A DNA stretch of 64,000 nt from Cerrena zonata (Eukaryota; Basidiomycota; Agaricomycetes; Polyporales; Cerrenaceae), in NCBI GenBank assembly GCA_038087015.1, contig JASBNA010000055.1:1-64000 (forward strand). Reading direction: 5' to 3'. Positions within the stretch are counted from its first letter, which is position 1; every line of letters begins with the position of its first letter. Position numbers and translations under genes: made by a program. This document shows, one piece after another, positions 42,991-52,840 of the stretch. The notes beneath the pieces are model-generated. The model searched no databases and was not told the origin of the DNA. It was given only the letters and a program-made list of their open reading frames with translations.

Positions 42991-43287
42991 TGTTCGGGGA
43001 TTGAGCAGAACTAACCCCGAGGCCACCACAATGAAGTGGGTGTCCGATCGGGTTTTAGTCGTCCTTCAGCCTTTTAAAGTATAACCGGTAATGTAAGATT
43101 ACAGTACAATCCGATTTGATGGGGGGAGCACTCCGACGAAGGACCCGAGCAGATCCCCAGCCAACGCCTGGTGGCCACCCCGGACCCAGTGGCTTGATGG
43201 CCATACATTGCGAGCAGATAACAGCGTTATCTTCCACGGGTATAGCCAGGGAATGAGGTCATTCGACAGAATAATGGCAGCAGAACA
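42991..43287. mobile_element. 297-bp GC-rich island with TGTTC/GAACA ends, possible solo LTR or structured RNA
   Basis: Starting 55 bp after tRNA-Lys is a segment clearly richer in G and C than its surroundings. It begins TGTTC and ends GAACA, a perfect 5-bp inverted terminus of the TG...CA type, and has the size of a solo LTR. Proximity to a Pol III gene fits Ty-type insertion. However, the flanking pentamers (TGAGG and AAAGT) do not match, so there is no target duplication. The segment also contains several good hairpins (CGGGG...CCCCG at 42995-43020, AGATAAC...GTTATCT near 43216-43232), which would suit a structural RNA. No open frame is credible. Both explanations remain open. Confidence 0.4.
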
Positions 43288-43581
43288 AAAGTAAGAAAAG
43301 CACTACTTAAAACAGAGAAAAAAAACAGTGGGAAAAATTGACTCTGAGGAAAAACCAAAGAAAAAAAAAAAAAAAAAAAAAAACCGAGTTAAAACTCAAC
43401 GTCTATGACATAAGTAGACTTGAATTGGCACTGGTTTAAGGCTATTGACGTTTGAGATCAAGATATCCAGGAGATATTGTTATAGCATTGGTGTATTAAA
43501 GGTATAGGTCGAGGATTAGACTAGTTAATCGTGTTACAAATTGCTGAGCAAGTAAATTAAGGTTTTTAAAGAATATATACG
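43288..43581. promoter_or_regulatory. NMA1 upstream region with A23 run
   Basis: A-rich promoter with an A23 run at 43361-43383, about 200 bp before the NMA1 ATG. Confidence 0.5.
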
Positions 43582-44748
43582 ATGGATCCAACTAATGATC
43601 CTAATTTCACACCACCATCATTGAATCGAAATATCGAGCCCACCGCTCCACTGTCGGAGATTCCAAGTAATGCACCAATCCAGCCATTTGTATTGGCCGA
43701 CTTGGGGGATTCTGTGGATGCCCCACCACCGCATCCATCATTGAGTGAAGCTGGAGAAGATAAGAATAAGGAGAAAGGATTGGAATCAAGGATTCCAAGA
43801 AAGCATACGGACTTGTCTACGTCGTCGAGTGAGGAAGAGGAAAGCCATCCAGAGAAACCAATTAATAAAGGAGGTAAGTTAATATTACCACCAACTGCCA
43901 AAGTTAGATCGTCACAAATTGCAGATTTAGAAGAAGTACCGCATGGAATTCAGAGACAAGCTAAAAGTTTAGATAAGTATCAGTTTCCAACTCATCGATT
44001 AGCTACCACCTTATCAGAAGATAATAAATATCCTTTGGTTATAGTTGCATGTGGATCATTTTCCCCAATTACTTATTTACATTTGAGAATGTTTGAAATG
44101 GCATTGGATGCAATTAACGAACAAACCAAGTTTGAAGTTATCGGAGGATATTACTCCCCAGTTAGTGATAATTATAAGAAACAAGGATTGGCCCCCTCGC
44201 ATCATCGGGTTAGAATGTGTGAATTGGCTTGTGAAAGAACCAGTTCTTGGTTAATGGTTGATGCCTGGGAATCATTGCAAAATAAATATACGAGGACCGC
44301 ATTAGTGTTGGATCATTTCAATGAAGAAATCAATATTAAAAGAGGAGGAATAAGGGACTCAAATGGTGAGAAAAGAGGAGTTAAAATAATGCTATTAGCC
44401 GGAGGAGATTTGATTGAATCAATGGGAGAACCAGATGTATGGGCCGACCAGGATTTACATCATATTTTAGGAAAATATGGATGTTTAATTGTGGAAAGAA
44501 CCGGTGCTGATGTTCGAAGCTTTTTATTAAGCCATGACATAATGTACGAACATAGAAGAAATGTTTTGGTGATTAAACAATTGATTTATAATGATATTAG
44601 TTCAACTAAAATTAGATTATTTATAAGAAGAGGCATGTCGGTTCAATATCTTTTACCTAATTCTGTTATTCGATATATTCAAGAACATAAATTATATATA
44701 AATGAAACTGAACCAGTTAAACAGGTCATGTCTGATAAAGCTGATTAA
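43582..44748 (+). CDS. NMA1: Nicotinamide/nicotinate mononucleotide adenylyltransferase
   Basis: A 388-residue protein with a disordered N-terminus (1-145) and a nucleotidyltransferase domain. The nucleotide-binding signature is ACGSFSPITYLHLRMFEMA (GSFxPxTxxH type). Later come GYYSPVSDNYKKQGLAPSHHR, GGDLIESMGEPDVW and the ISSTKIR motif (YNDISSTKIRLFIRRG). All match yeast Nma1/Nma2. The enzyme joins NMN or NaMN with ATP to form NAD or deamido-NAD. Only one copy is in the window, so Nma1 versus Nma2 cannot be told. Confidence 0.94.
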   Translation: MDPTNDPNFTPPSLNRNIEPTAPLSEIPSNAPIQPFVLADLGDSVDAPPPHPSLSEAGEDKNKEKGLESRIPRKHTDLSTSSSEEEESHPEKPINKGGKLILPPTAKVRSSQIADLEEVPHGIQRQAKSLDKYQFPTHRLATTLSEDNKYPLVIVACGSFSPITYLHLRMFEMALDAINEQTKFEVIGGYYSPVSDNYKKQGLAPSHHRVRMCELACERTSSWLMVDAWESLQNKYTRTALVLDHFNEEINIKRGGIRDSNGEKRGVKIMLLAGGDLIESMGEPDVWADQDLHHILGKYGCLIVERTGADVRSFLLSHDIMYEHRRNVLVIKQLIYNDISSTKIRLFIRRGMSVQYLLPNSVIRYIQEHKLYINETEPVKQVMSDKAD

Positions 44749-44947
44749 ATAAATGTGTTTTGATGATAAAAATTGTAAATATTGTAAAAAATTGTAAAAA
44801 TTGTAAAAAATGTGAAAAAATGGGTATACATTAACTAAATATCAAGGTGTTTTCGCAGTCTACACTAAATATTGCAAAATTACATATATTATACTATACA
44901 TATTCGATACCGTCTACTGATTCCTATCTAAGGTTTAGATATTTTAA

Positions 44948-45340
44948 TGAGTGCCCCAGGCCTAGTTGTATTTACACTCGGATTTCGATTCTTGATACCT
45001 TATATAGATATAATATTCGGTCATTGAATATGCCCTTTTCCGAAATTCAAATACCTTCTACTAAACCTTCTATTCAGAGTCCAGTTCGTCCCCACCAATG
45101 AGTGCCCCCCCACCTAGTTGTATTTACACTCGGTGCTAGATTCTTGATACCATGAATAGACAGGTATAGTATCCAGTACTAAATATCGTCTCACTCTTGA
45201 AAAGAATACCTCCCCAGATTCGAAAAACATCCTCCACTAACCTACCCAGAACTCAGATCATGCACACTTATGAGTGCCCACCATTCCATTTGTATTTACA
45301 CTCGGTGCTCCATCTTCCATGAATAGATAGGTATAGTTTT
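44948..45340. repeat. three diverged copies of a 150-170-bp unit
   Basis: Copies start with TGAGTGCCC at 44948, 45099 and 45271. All contain the identical 16-mer TTGTATTTACACTCGG (44966-44981, 45118-45133, 45290-45305). The second and third also share CGGTGCT and CATGAATAGAYAGGTATAG. Outside these blocks the copies differ, so only part of the unit is conserved. Confidence 0.85.
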
Positions 45341-45554
45341 TAGACATTCTTAGAACCTGGAAGGGGATTTTTAAATGAAGATTCATAACATACATAATAA
45401 AGCAAATGGAGCATCTTAAAATGATACTAGGATGCCCAAGGAGCTAAATTTCTTCGACGGCTCAGGAAATCTGCCTTCTTATATAGTTTCTGGTGATGCG
45501 AGTAACCATACCCAAAACAGTGATAACGTCTGGTCTGTTTGCTTAAGATCAATA

Positions 45555-45668
45555 GCGTATGATCGAGTGATATATTATGATCGAGCGATATATTATGATC
45601 GATTAAGATATAGTATATGGAGTATGATATATTATGATCGAGTACGATATAGTATATGGAGTATGACA
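45555..45668. repeat. short AT-rich repeats (ATATTATGATCGA; ATATAGTATATGGAGTATG)
   Basis: TATTATGATCGAG/TATTATGATCGAT occurs four times and GATATAGTATATGGAGTATGA twice within about 115 bp. Open frames over this segment on both strands are translations of the repeat. Confidence 0.8.
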
Positions 45669-46883
45669 TAGTATTTGAGGAAGTACTTGATCAAAAGAAG
45701 GATTTCGCAGCCGCAAGCAGTTACAACATTGATTCATTAATCCACTGGACGGTAAGAAATTGCATTTAAAATGCATTTAAAGTAGTCGTAGAAAAGTGGA
45801 TGGTGCTATATCTGGAAGTAACCAAGGCCAGCCAATTCAGTTTGAATCATGTTTATTTGATGTCTGGACATGAGTTCAAACGGACAACCAAGGCACCCTA
45901 GACGGTTGATCTATGCATTGAAACCAAACTGAAGCACATGTCTATACCAAATTAATTGTCTACTTCTATCCATTACCAATGGGATTTTCCATTATGAAAG
46001 GGTCTACGTATATAAACCTTACCGATATAATTACAAAGGACGTCTGCAAACGGTACATCGGCAGAGCTTCACGGTTCAACATACATGGATAAGGAGAGTG
46101 GGAGCTGGACTGTTTTGACCACAATTTATACGTATAGACATATGTTCCAGTATGGATGACCATAAAGCTAGATACATACTAATAACTGATTATGGAGTGG
46201 ATTAATTTATTATATAGATTAATATTTTTGCTGTTATTCAAAGGGAGGAAATAACTTATTACAATTAATACTAATATAACAAAAGCCAAATATTAAGATT
46301 ATATAAAATGTATATTACCGAATGAAAAACTCTCCATGGTCATCACCCATACTTCTATCCATTTAACCAATAGGAACAGTCACAGAGGCCCACGAAGAGT
46401 CATAGAAAGAATTCTCCACTAAAGTGGAATTACTTACTTATATATATATACACGTATTATGATATCTGTCCCGATGATATTTCACAAACAATGTTTGTAA
46501 AATCTTATTGGACTTCGGTTTTGATTTATGGAATCGATCCTGGCATAAGTCAGGCCCGGGCATCATATATTACACATTTGGCTGTAGATAATAACTATTG
46601 AGCTTATTACTTATTAAATACATACACCAGTGGCTACTGCAAACCCACCTTTCGGGCCCGTCAATGAAAATCGGAAAATTTGCCTTGTGAGGAACATGGC
46701 CGTATAGTAACCTCGAATTCGAAATCGACGTCTACGGCCATATCCAGCATAAAGCATGATTACCCGTCCGATCAATAATTATTAAGCTGCTGAGAGCGAT
46801 GCTGAGTACGTTAGTGGGAGACCATAATGGAAACCATCGTGCTGTAGACTTTCTTTTTTGCTACTGAACCGACTTTCTTTTTG

Positions 46884-47005
46884 CTACTGAACCATGAACC
46901 ATGAACTATGAACCATGAACCCTGAGAGCGTTGAGGGAGTGGGAACACTGATGTAGTGGGAACACTGATGTAGTGGGAACACTGATGTAGTGGGAACACT
47001 GATGG
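46884..47005. repeat. 7-bp ATGAACC repeat followed by a 17-bp repeat
   Basis: 46885-46922 holds five copies of ATGAACC or ATGAACT. From 46940 the 17-bp unit GGGAACACTGATGTAGT recurs four times and a GTGAGGGAGTGGGA string flanks it on both sides. Confidence 0.85.
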
Positions 47006-47280
47006 AACAGTGAGGGAGTGGGAGCGCAGAGATCGAAAATATTCGAGATATTCGATGAGGCTGCGAGATCGAAACAATGCTACAAACAAAATAGGACAAT
47101 TAATATATTAATTAATACTAAACCGAAGTAAAAATCTTAGACGAAAGGGTAATTAGAAAGCAGTAAAGAAAAATACAGAAACTTTTTATAAACGAAAAAA
47201 GAAAAATGAAAGATAAAACCAAACCAAATGACATTAAATTAAAAAATAAACTAAAGTTGATAAACTAAAAGTTAAGGAGC

Positions 47281-47766
47281 TTAGAATAAAGCAGCGGCAA
47301 CGGCGGCAACACCAGCAGCAACACCAGCAACGTTTCTAGCGGCACCAGCTTCGTAAGAAGAAACTTCAGCGGTGGTGGCTGGAGCAGAGGTGGATTCACC
47401 GGCTAAGGTGGTTGGTTGAGAAGAAGAAGCTTCAGTGGTGGCTGGAGCAGAAGATTTTGGAGCTTCAGTAGAGTGTTCACATTCGGTACAAGCTAAAGTA
47501 GAAGTAGAAGTAACGAAATCAGTGGTGTAAGAAGTTGGAACAACACATTCTTCAGTAACAGTTAAAGTGGTGGCTTCAGTGACGTGAATGGTGGTTGGAG
47601 CACATTTGTGGTCTTTACAAGTGGTGATGGTAACTTCGGTGGAGTATGGACAGTAAGTGGTGTAACCAGTAACGGTAACATCGGTGGTAACGGTGGTATC
47701 GTTAGTGTAAGCGGCTAAAGAACCAGCAACTAAAGCGGAGGTAGCGAGGATAGAGGAGAATTGCAT
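47281..47766 (-). CDS. Small GPI-anchored cell wall protein (Ccw12-like)
   Basis: A 161-residue protein with a signal peptide (MQFSSILATSALVAGSLAA), a Thr/Val-rich core with six cysteines, a Ser/Thr/Ala-rich linker, and a C-terminal hydrophobic tail (VAGVAAGVAAVAAALF) after a likely omega site near Gly/Asn. Blocks TTYCPYSTEVTITTCKDHKC and EECVVPTSYTT resemble S. cerevisiae Ccw12 and Candida Pga-type wall proteins. Such proteins are attached to beta-1,6-glucan and are abundant. The strongly biased codons (GCT/GCA, ACC/ACT, GTT/GTG) fit high expression. The start is the ATG at 47766, which opens the signal peptide. Exact orthology (CCW12, PGA59 or PGA62) is open. Confidence 0.85.
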   Translation of the reverse strand: MQFSSILATSALVAGSLAAYTNDTTVTTDVTVTGYTTYCPYSTEVTITTCKDHKCAPTTIHVTEATTLTVTEECVVPTSYTTDFVTSTSTLACTECEHSTEAPKSSAPATTEASSSQPTTLAGESTSAPATTAEVSSYEAGAARNVAGVAAGVAAVAAALF

Positions 47767-48131
47767 TTTAGAATATAAGCGAGTGTATTGAATGAAGAAA
47801 AAACAAAAAATATGAACCCAAGGATATTGGATCTGGTTACATTTATATACAATAATTTTTAAGGCTTCATCATTTCGTAAAAAAATTGTAAGGGCAATTA
47901 ACTCATTCCATTCCAAATAGTTCGATGGAAAAAAGAAATTCCTGCCATTTCATTACTAAATTAAACAAAATAAACAAATAAAGACAAACAAACCGATTTT
48001 TTGGGGGAACGTCGAGGTTTGTCTCCTAATCGTTTGTTATTGTTACCATTGTTTGGCTTTCAGTTATTTATAGTAAAGATGCCGTGCAAATGGTGAGTGG
48101 TCTTGTGAGCGCTACCGTTTTCAGAATGGGG

Positions 48132-48180
48132 CCTGCCCAAAGCGGCAGGCGGTGTCGGGTACCTGCCCAAAGCGGCAGGC
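48132..48180. repeat. two identical 19-bp hairpin repeats
   Basis: CCTGCCCAAAGCGGCAGGC occurs at 48132-48150 and 48162-48180, 30 bp apart. Each folds as a 6-bp perfect stem (CCTGCC/GGCAGG) with the loop CAAAGC. Confidence 0.9.
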
Positions 48181-48356
48181 CGGTCAGACAATTTCACGCC
48201 GCAGCCAGCACAAAGCCAGCGGGAGACAGCACACAAAAGGACGAAGTGAAAACAGGCACAAAAAATAATTACCTGTTCCAAGAATAATTCTGGATCGGGG
48301 GGCGGCGGCCGCATCGGGACGCCAGAGGTTAATTTTAGATTGGGGAGGGGCATGGT

Positions 48357-48362
48357 CACGTG
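48357..48362. promoter_or_regulatory. CACGTG between GPI gene and DPB11
   Basis: CACGTG in GGTCACGTGCGGG, followed by a C/G-rich run (GCCCCCGGGGGGGG). Candidate Cbf1-type site. Confidence 0.45.
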
Positions 48363-48793
48363 CGGGCGCCCCCGGGGGGGGATCTCGATATATATAGATC
48401 CATCAACAAAAGATATGCTTTCAATCAATAAATGCGGTCGTGGGTGCAGCCATGGGCGGTTTTGCCAGGGTAGGTAAGCCCATGTTTTACGAAACCCGCT
48501 CGTCTAGTCGTAAATTGACAGGATGGAATGACACTAGTGGTATTTGGGAATTACCCTTTTGGTGCACCGTGTGGGAACCACCGTGTGTCCACCACATTCC
48601 GATTGCATTTAGTAGTTGAGCAGGAGCAAGTTAGTGAGCTCACCCTGACGAGATGAACGGGTGTTTTCTGATTGATCAGAGAGGTGTGCTTACCAGTTTG
48701 GGTTTTTTATTGAAATGTACGGATGTTTTATCTAGAGTAATATACAGTAATATGCTAACGCGTTGTAGTAAGCAGAAGACTACATCACCAAGG

Positions 48794-50633
48794 ATGAAGC
48801 CGTTTGCCAATTATCGGATATGTTTCACGGCGGTTCCGATTGACCAGAGAAATGTGATGATTTCCCAGTTGGAGGCATTGGGAGGCAAGTACTACCCGGA
48901 TCTAATGACCGACGTGAACATCTTGGTGGTTGGTAATAAAGATACTCCCAAGTATAAATACTGTGTTAAAAATCGAAATGATATAATCTTTATTAATTTT
49001 AAAGCGATCCCGTCCATATACCAGAGTTGGTTGAACGATAATAATCAAACCATCAATAATTTTTTAGAAAAAACCTTTGAAAATTATTCAATATGTATAT
49101 CCCGATTAAACCCCACCAACCCGATTGATTTACAACTTGAAAAATACCCCCATCGAACCAAGTACGTGAAATACTTGTATGAGTTCACGTCGCTTTCGAG
49201 CTTCATCAATAATAATGGGGGCGAGGCCACCGACGTGTTAAGAAATTCCATCAATATAAATATATCAACCGAATTATCGGGTAAACGCTACCAAATGTCT
49301 AATAAATGGAATATCCCCACGGTGCATCCGCTTTGGATCATCGACTCGCTCGAAAGAGGAGCGTCGTTACCGGTGGATGACTACATAATAACCCTGGAGA
49401 CCACCGAATTAAACGGATGCAATATCTGGGATCAGTTAACCAAACGGGAAGAAAGTAAATCCGATAAACCATTAAAGAAGAGAATCGATGTTTGGAACTC
49501 AATCATGATCAATAATGAATACAAACCAAAACAATCCTCGTGGGACGAAAGCGAAGAAGAAGAAGAAGAACCCACCCCGACTAAAATAGAATCAACTAAA
49601 CTAAAATTGTTTTCTGGTTTGAAATTCCTAATAATTGGTTTCACCAACCATCAGATTAAATTATTAACCAACGTCATCACGTCAAACGACGGGGAAATCA
49701 ATACCACTCAAGAAAACGACGAAACAATCACTCATATCTTAATCCCGTATAATTCCTGTTTAACCAATTCGTCTTTTAAAAAAATCCCCGGATTCTATAA
49801 AGAAAAAATTAACGATCGGAAAATCCTAATTATAAATGAATGGTTTATCGAAAGATCGATTTTTTATAAAAAAATCGTGCATGATAATTGGTCAGTTCCT
49901 TTCAAATCAATAACTCCTTCCAATCAACCTTTGGAAATTTGCATTAGTGGATTCACCGGTATTGAATTATTACATATCCCTAAACTAATAGAACTATTAG
50001 GCTTCAAGTACTGTGAAACCCTCAATTCGTCTAAAAATTTATTAATCATCAATATTAATCTTTTCAAAAAAAAATTAATTTCAAATAGTCAACTCTTCAA
50101 TTACAAATCAGGATATCATCAATTGCCCCACCTATAACGATTCAGATAAAAGTGTTTCTCTACTTTCTTCAACAAATAAAATCAACGCCGCTAAAAAATG
50201 GAATATCCCCATTGTGTCCCTAGGCTATCTATGGGAAATACTATCTAAATCAAATGGTAAGAAAAAACTAATTCTACCCGATTTATTCGATTTGAATTGG
50301 TGTATTTTCGCTCCTTTGAATTTGAATAAACCAACCACTCTACTAGAATTTGCTAGAAACTTAAGCGGTGACGATTTTAAAACCCAGTCCATGCCTTCTT
50401 TACCTTCTCCTAGAAAATCAATCAAAAACTTACAGTACGGTAAACTATCTACTTCTTCTTCGTCAATCAATTCCAAATTGGCCGAAGCAGCTCAAACCGA
50501 CGACCCGGAAATATCCATCAACGAAGATCAGCCTACTCAAGTTGGGTATCAGGATCTAAACTCGGTTAAAAGCAACCAAGAACTACTCAAAAAGCTAAGC
50601 GACGACCCTCCGAAAAAGAAAAGAAGGCGCTGA
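48794..50633 (+). CDS. DPB11: Dpb11, BRCT-repeat replication and checkpoint protein, one frameshift as sequenced
   Basis: About 612 residues. It opens MKPFANYRICFTAVPIDQRN, like Dpb11 (MKPF...CPTAI). BRCT repeats can be followed: LGGKYYPDLMTDVNILVVG, then KWNIPTVHPLWIIDSLERG, LKFLIIGFTNHQIKLL and CISGFTGIELLHIPKLIELLG. The last part (KKWNIPIVSLGYLWEIL) lies in another frame. It joins if one G is dropped at 50111-50112, giving SDIINCPTYND. Dpb11 bridges Sld2/Sld3 to load the replicative helicase and activates Mec1. It is essential in yeast, so the break is probably a sequencing error. The ATG at 48794 is preferred over 48653. Confidence 0.87.
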
Positions 50634-51255
50634 CTTCATATATATATTAATATTAGATAAATAAATGAATAAATGAATAAATGAATAAATGAATACCTGG
50701 TTGCAAAATCGATTATGTAAACCCAAAAACGATCACGTGAGCAACTCACAAAAACCCATACACCGCTCATCGAAGGTTCTCTCAAATTCGTTGCTGTGTG
50801 CAGGAACAAAAAACTTTCGGTCGTGTGAAACGAACCAATTATTCCAGCAAGGGTAAATCTCCACCCGGCACTTCACTGGCTGAATTGTCCAATTGACCAT
50901 TTGACGTTTAATTGAGCACTGGACACCGGGCAGGCAATAATGAGCAGGCAGCAGTGATCTCTGAGATGCAATCGTGGAACTACATGGAATTGTGTGGAAC
51001 ATGGAGGTAATTATCATCACCGGATCAGCCCCGTGCCTGGGTAAATTGAGTCACGCATCGCCTGACTGTGTGCAGTCCCCATACAATAAAGGGATGCTGA
51101 AAAAAAAAATTTTTTTTTTTCACTTTTTTTTTTTGTTTTGTTAGTGTTTCTATCGCAATTCGCCTTCCTGAAAAACTTTTATAAAAAAGGCTACGTCTTC
51201 CCAATTTTACAAATTATCAAATTTTTTCTTTCTTCATCTAACAACTTATTACAAA
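50634..51255. promoter_or_regulatory. TEF1 promoter region
   Basis: Holds an AAATGAATA tandem (50661-50693), CACGTG at 50734-50739, a Rap1-type site at 50752-50764 and strong A/T tracts (51099-51136) shortly before the gene. This is the pattern expected of a very highly expressed translation gene. Confidence 0.65.
50734..50764 (+). promoter_or_regulatory. adjacent CACGTG and Rap1-type sites upstream of TEF1
   Basis: CACGTG at 50734-50739 is followed 12 bp later by AAACCCATACACC (50752-50764), which fits the Rap1 consensus except for its second base. They lie about 490-520 bp upstream of the TEF1 ATG. Rap1 drives TEF genes in S. cerevisiae. Confidence 0.6.
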
Positions 51256-52632
51256 ATGGGTAAAGAAAAACAACACGTTAACTTAGTCGTTATTGGTCAC
51301 GTCGATTCCGGTAAATCTACTACCACCGGTCACTTAATTTACAAGTGTGGTGGTATCGATAAAAGAACCATTGAAAAATTCGAAAAAGAAGCTGCTGAAT
51401 TAGGTAAAGGTTCTTTCAAATACGCTTGGGTTTTAGATAAATTGAAGTCTGAAAGAGAAAGAGGTATCACTATTGATATCGCTTTATGGAAATTCGAAAC
51501 TCCAAAATACCATGTTACCGTTATTGATGCTCCAGGTCACAGAGATTTCATCAAAAATATGATTACTGGTACTTCTCAAGCTGATTGTGGTATCTTAATT
51601 ATTGCTGGTGGTGTTGGTGAATTCGAAGCTGGTATCTCTAAAGATGGTCAAACCAGAGAACACGCTTTATTAGCTTACACCTTAGGTGTTAGACAATTAA
51701 TTGTTGCTGTTAACAAGATGGATTCCGTTAAATGGGACAAAAACAGATTCGAAGAAATTATCAAGGAAACCTCTAACTTCGTTAAGAAGGTTGGTTACAA
51801 CCCTAAGACTGTTCCATTCGTTCCAATTTCTGGTTGGAATGGTGATAACATGATCGAAGCCTCCACTAACTGTCCATGGTACAAAGGTTGGGAAAAAGAA
51901 ACCAAAGCTGGTAAATCTACCGGTAAAACTTTATTAGAAGCTATTGATGCTATTGAACCACCAACCAGACCAACTGATAAACCATTAAGATTACCATTAC
52001 AAGATGTTTACAAGATTGGTGGTATTGGTACTGTGCCAGTCGGTAGAGTTGAAACCGGTGTTATCAAACCAGGTATGGTTGTCACTTTTGCCCCAGCCGG
52101 TGTTACCACTGAAGTTAAATCCGTCGAAATGCACCACGAACAATTAGCTGAAGGTAACCCAGGTGACAATGTTGGTTTCAACGTTAAAAACGTTTCCGTT
52201 AAAGAAATTAGAAGAGGTAACGTTTGTGGTGACTCTAAAAACGATCCACCAAAAGGTTGTGACTCTTTCGATGCTCAAGTTATTGTCTTGAACCATCCAG
52301 GTCAAATCTCTGCTGGTTACTCTCCAGTTTTAGATTGTCACACTGCTCACATTGCTTGTAAATTCGACACTTTAATCGAAAAAATTGACAGAAGAACCGG
52401 TAAAAAATTAGAAGAAAACCCTAAATTCGTCAAATCCGGTGATGCTGCCATTGTTAAAATGGTTCCATCTAAACCAATGTCTGTTGAAGCTTTCACTGAC
52501 TACCCACCATTAGGTAGATTCGCTGTCAGAGATATGAGACAAACCGTTGCTGTCGGTGTTATCAAAGCTGTTGAAAAATCTGACAAAGCCGGTAAAGTTA
52601 CTAAAGCTGCCCAAAAAGCTGCTAAAAAATAA
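51256..52632 (+). CDS. TEF1: Translation elongation factor EF-1 alpha
   Basis: 458 residues, the standard length. GHVDSGKST (14-22), DAPGHRDF (91-98) and NKMD (153-156) are the G1, G3 and G4 motifs. The sequence is nearly identical to Candida and Saccharomyces EF-1 alpha from start to end. It carries aminoacyl-tRNA to the ribosome. Codon use is extremely biased: leucine is TTA or TTG throughout and CTG never occurs, as expected for a highly expressed gene in a CUG-Ser yeast. Yeasts often have a second copy (TEF2); none is in this window. Confidence 0.98.
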   Translation: MGKEKQHVNLVVIGHVDSGKSTTTGHLIYKCGGIDKRTIEKFEKEAAELGKGSFKYAWVLDKLKSERERGITIDIALWKFETPKYHVTVIDAPGHRDFIKNMITGTSQADCGILIIAGGVGEFEAGISKDGQTREHALLAYTLGVRQLIVAVNKMDSVKWDKNRFEEIIKETSNFVKKVGYNPKTVPFVPISGWNGDNMIEASTNCPWYKGWEKETKAGKSTGKTLLEAIDAIEPPTRPTDKPLRLPLQDVYKIGGIGTVPVGRVETGVIKPGMVVTFAPAGVTTEVKSVEMHHEQLAEGNPGDNVGFNVKNVSVKEIRRGNVCGDSKNDPPKGCDSFDAQVIVLNHPGQISAGYSPVLDCHTAHIACKFDTLIEKIDRRTGKKLEENPKFVKSGDAAIVKMVPSKPMSVEAFTDYPPLGRFAVRDMRQTVAVGVIKAVEKSDKAGKVTKAAQKAAKK

Positions 52633-52840
52633 GCTAATTAATTAGTTTGTTTAGTATACTTTTAATATATATTTTTATTAATAATTGTTATGCTTGTAGT
52701 TAAATATTGTAGTTAAACGTGTGTACGGACGTTATTTTTTTTTAAGATGAAACGGTTTCTGCAGGAATCGGCTACCCAGCCTTTCGAGTAGATGAAATTT
52801 ATTCGGTGAAGACCATTCACTTTTCCATCATCAACCAACC

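Larger units (their letters stand above)
44749..47280. other. 2.5-kb gene-free region with several unrelated repeats
   Basis: Between NMA1 and the GPI protein no gene is supported. It contains three diverged copies of a roughly 150-170-bp unit (44948-45340), short repeats near 45555-45665, a TA run near 46440 and tandem repeats at 46884-47005. Candidate roles include a degenerate mobile element or an origin/centromere-like region. None is shown by the sequence. Confidence 0.7.
47767..48793. other. 1.0-kb intergenic region, GPI gene promoter to DPB11
   Basis: Contains two identical hairpins at 48132-48180, a GC-rich stretch to 48390 that is unusual for this genome, and a GTCACGTG site at 48355-48362. 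An in-frame ATG at 48653 would extend DPB11 by 47 residues that do not look like the family, so I leave this out of the gene. Confidence 0.55.

Noticed and set aside
42950..43290. RNase P, RNase MRP or SRP RNA gene
   Set aside because: Hairpins and GC content fit, but I could not place the conserved cores and no Pol III terminator follows on either strand.
45427..45671. Open frames on both strands with YYDRVIYYDRA or HNISYSIYYI repeats
   Set aside because: Produced by the AT-rich repeat; no codon bias or family match.
40673..47280. Centromere candidate
   Set aside because: Gene-poor and repeat-rich, but interrupted by tRNA-Lys and NMA1, and no long inverted repeat or other defining feature is seen. 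It needs CENP-A data.
48653..48793. N-terminal extension of DPB11
   Set aside because: The extra 47 residues do not resemble the family; MKPF at 48794 matches the Dpb11 start.
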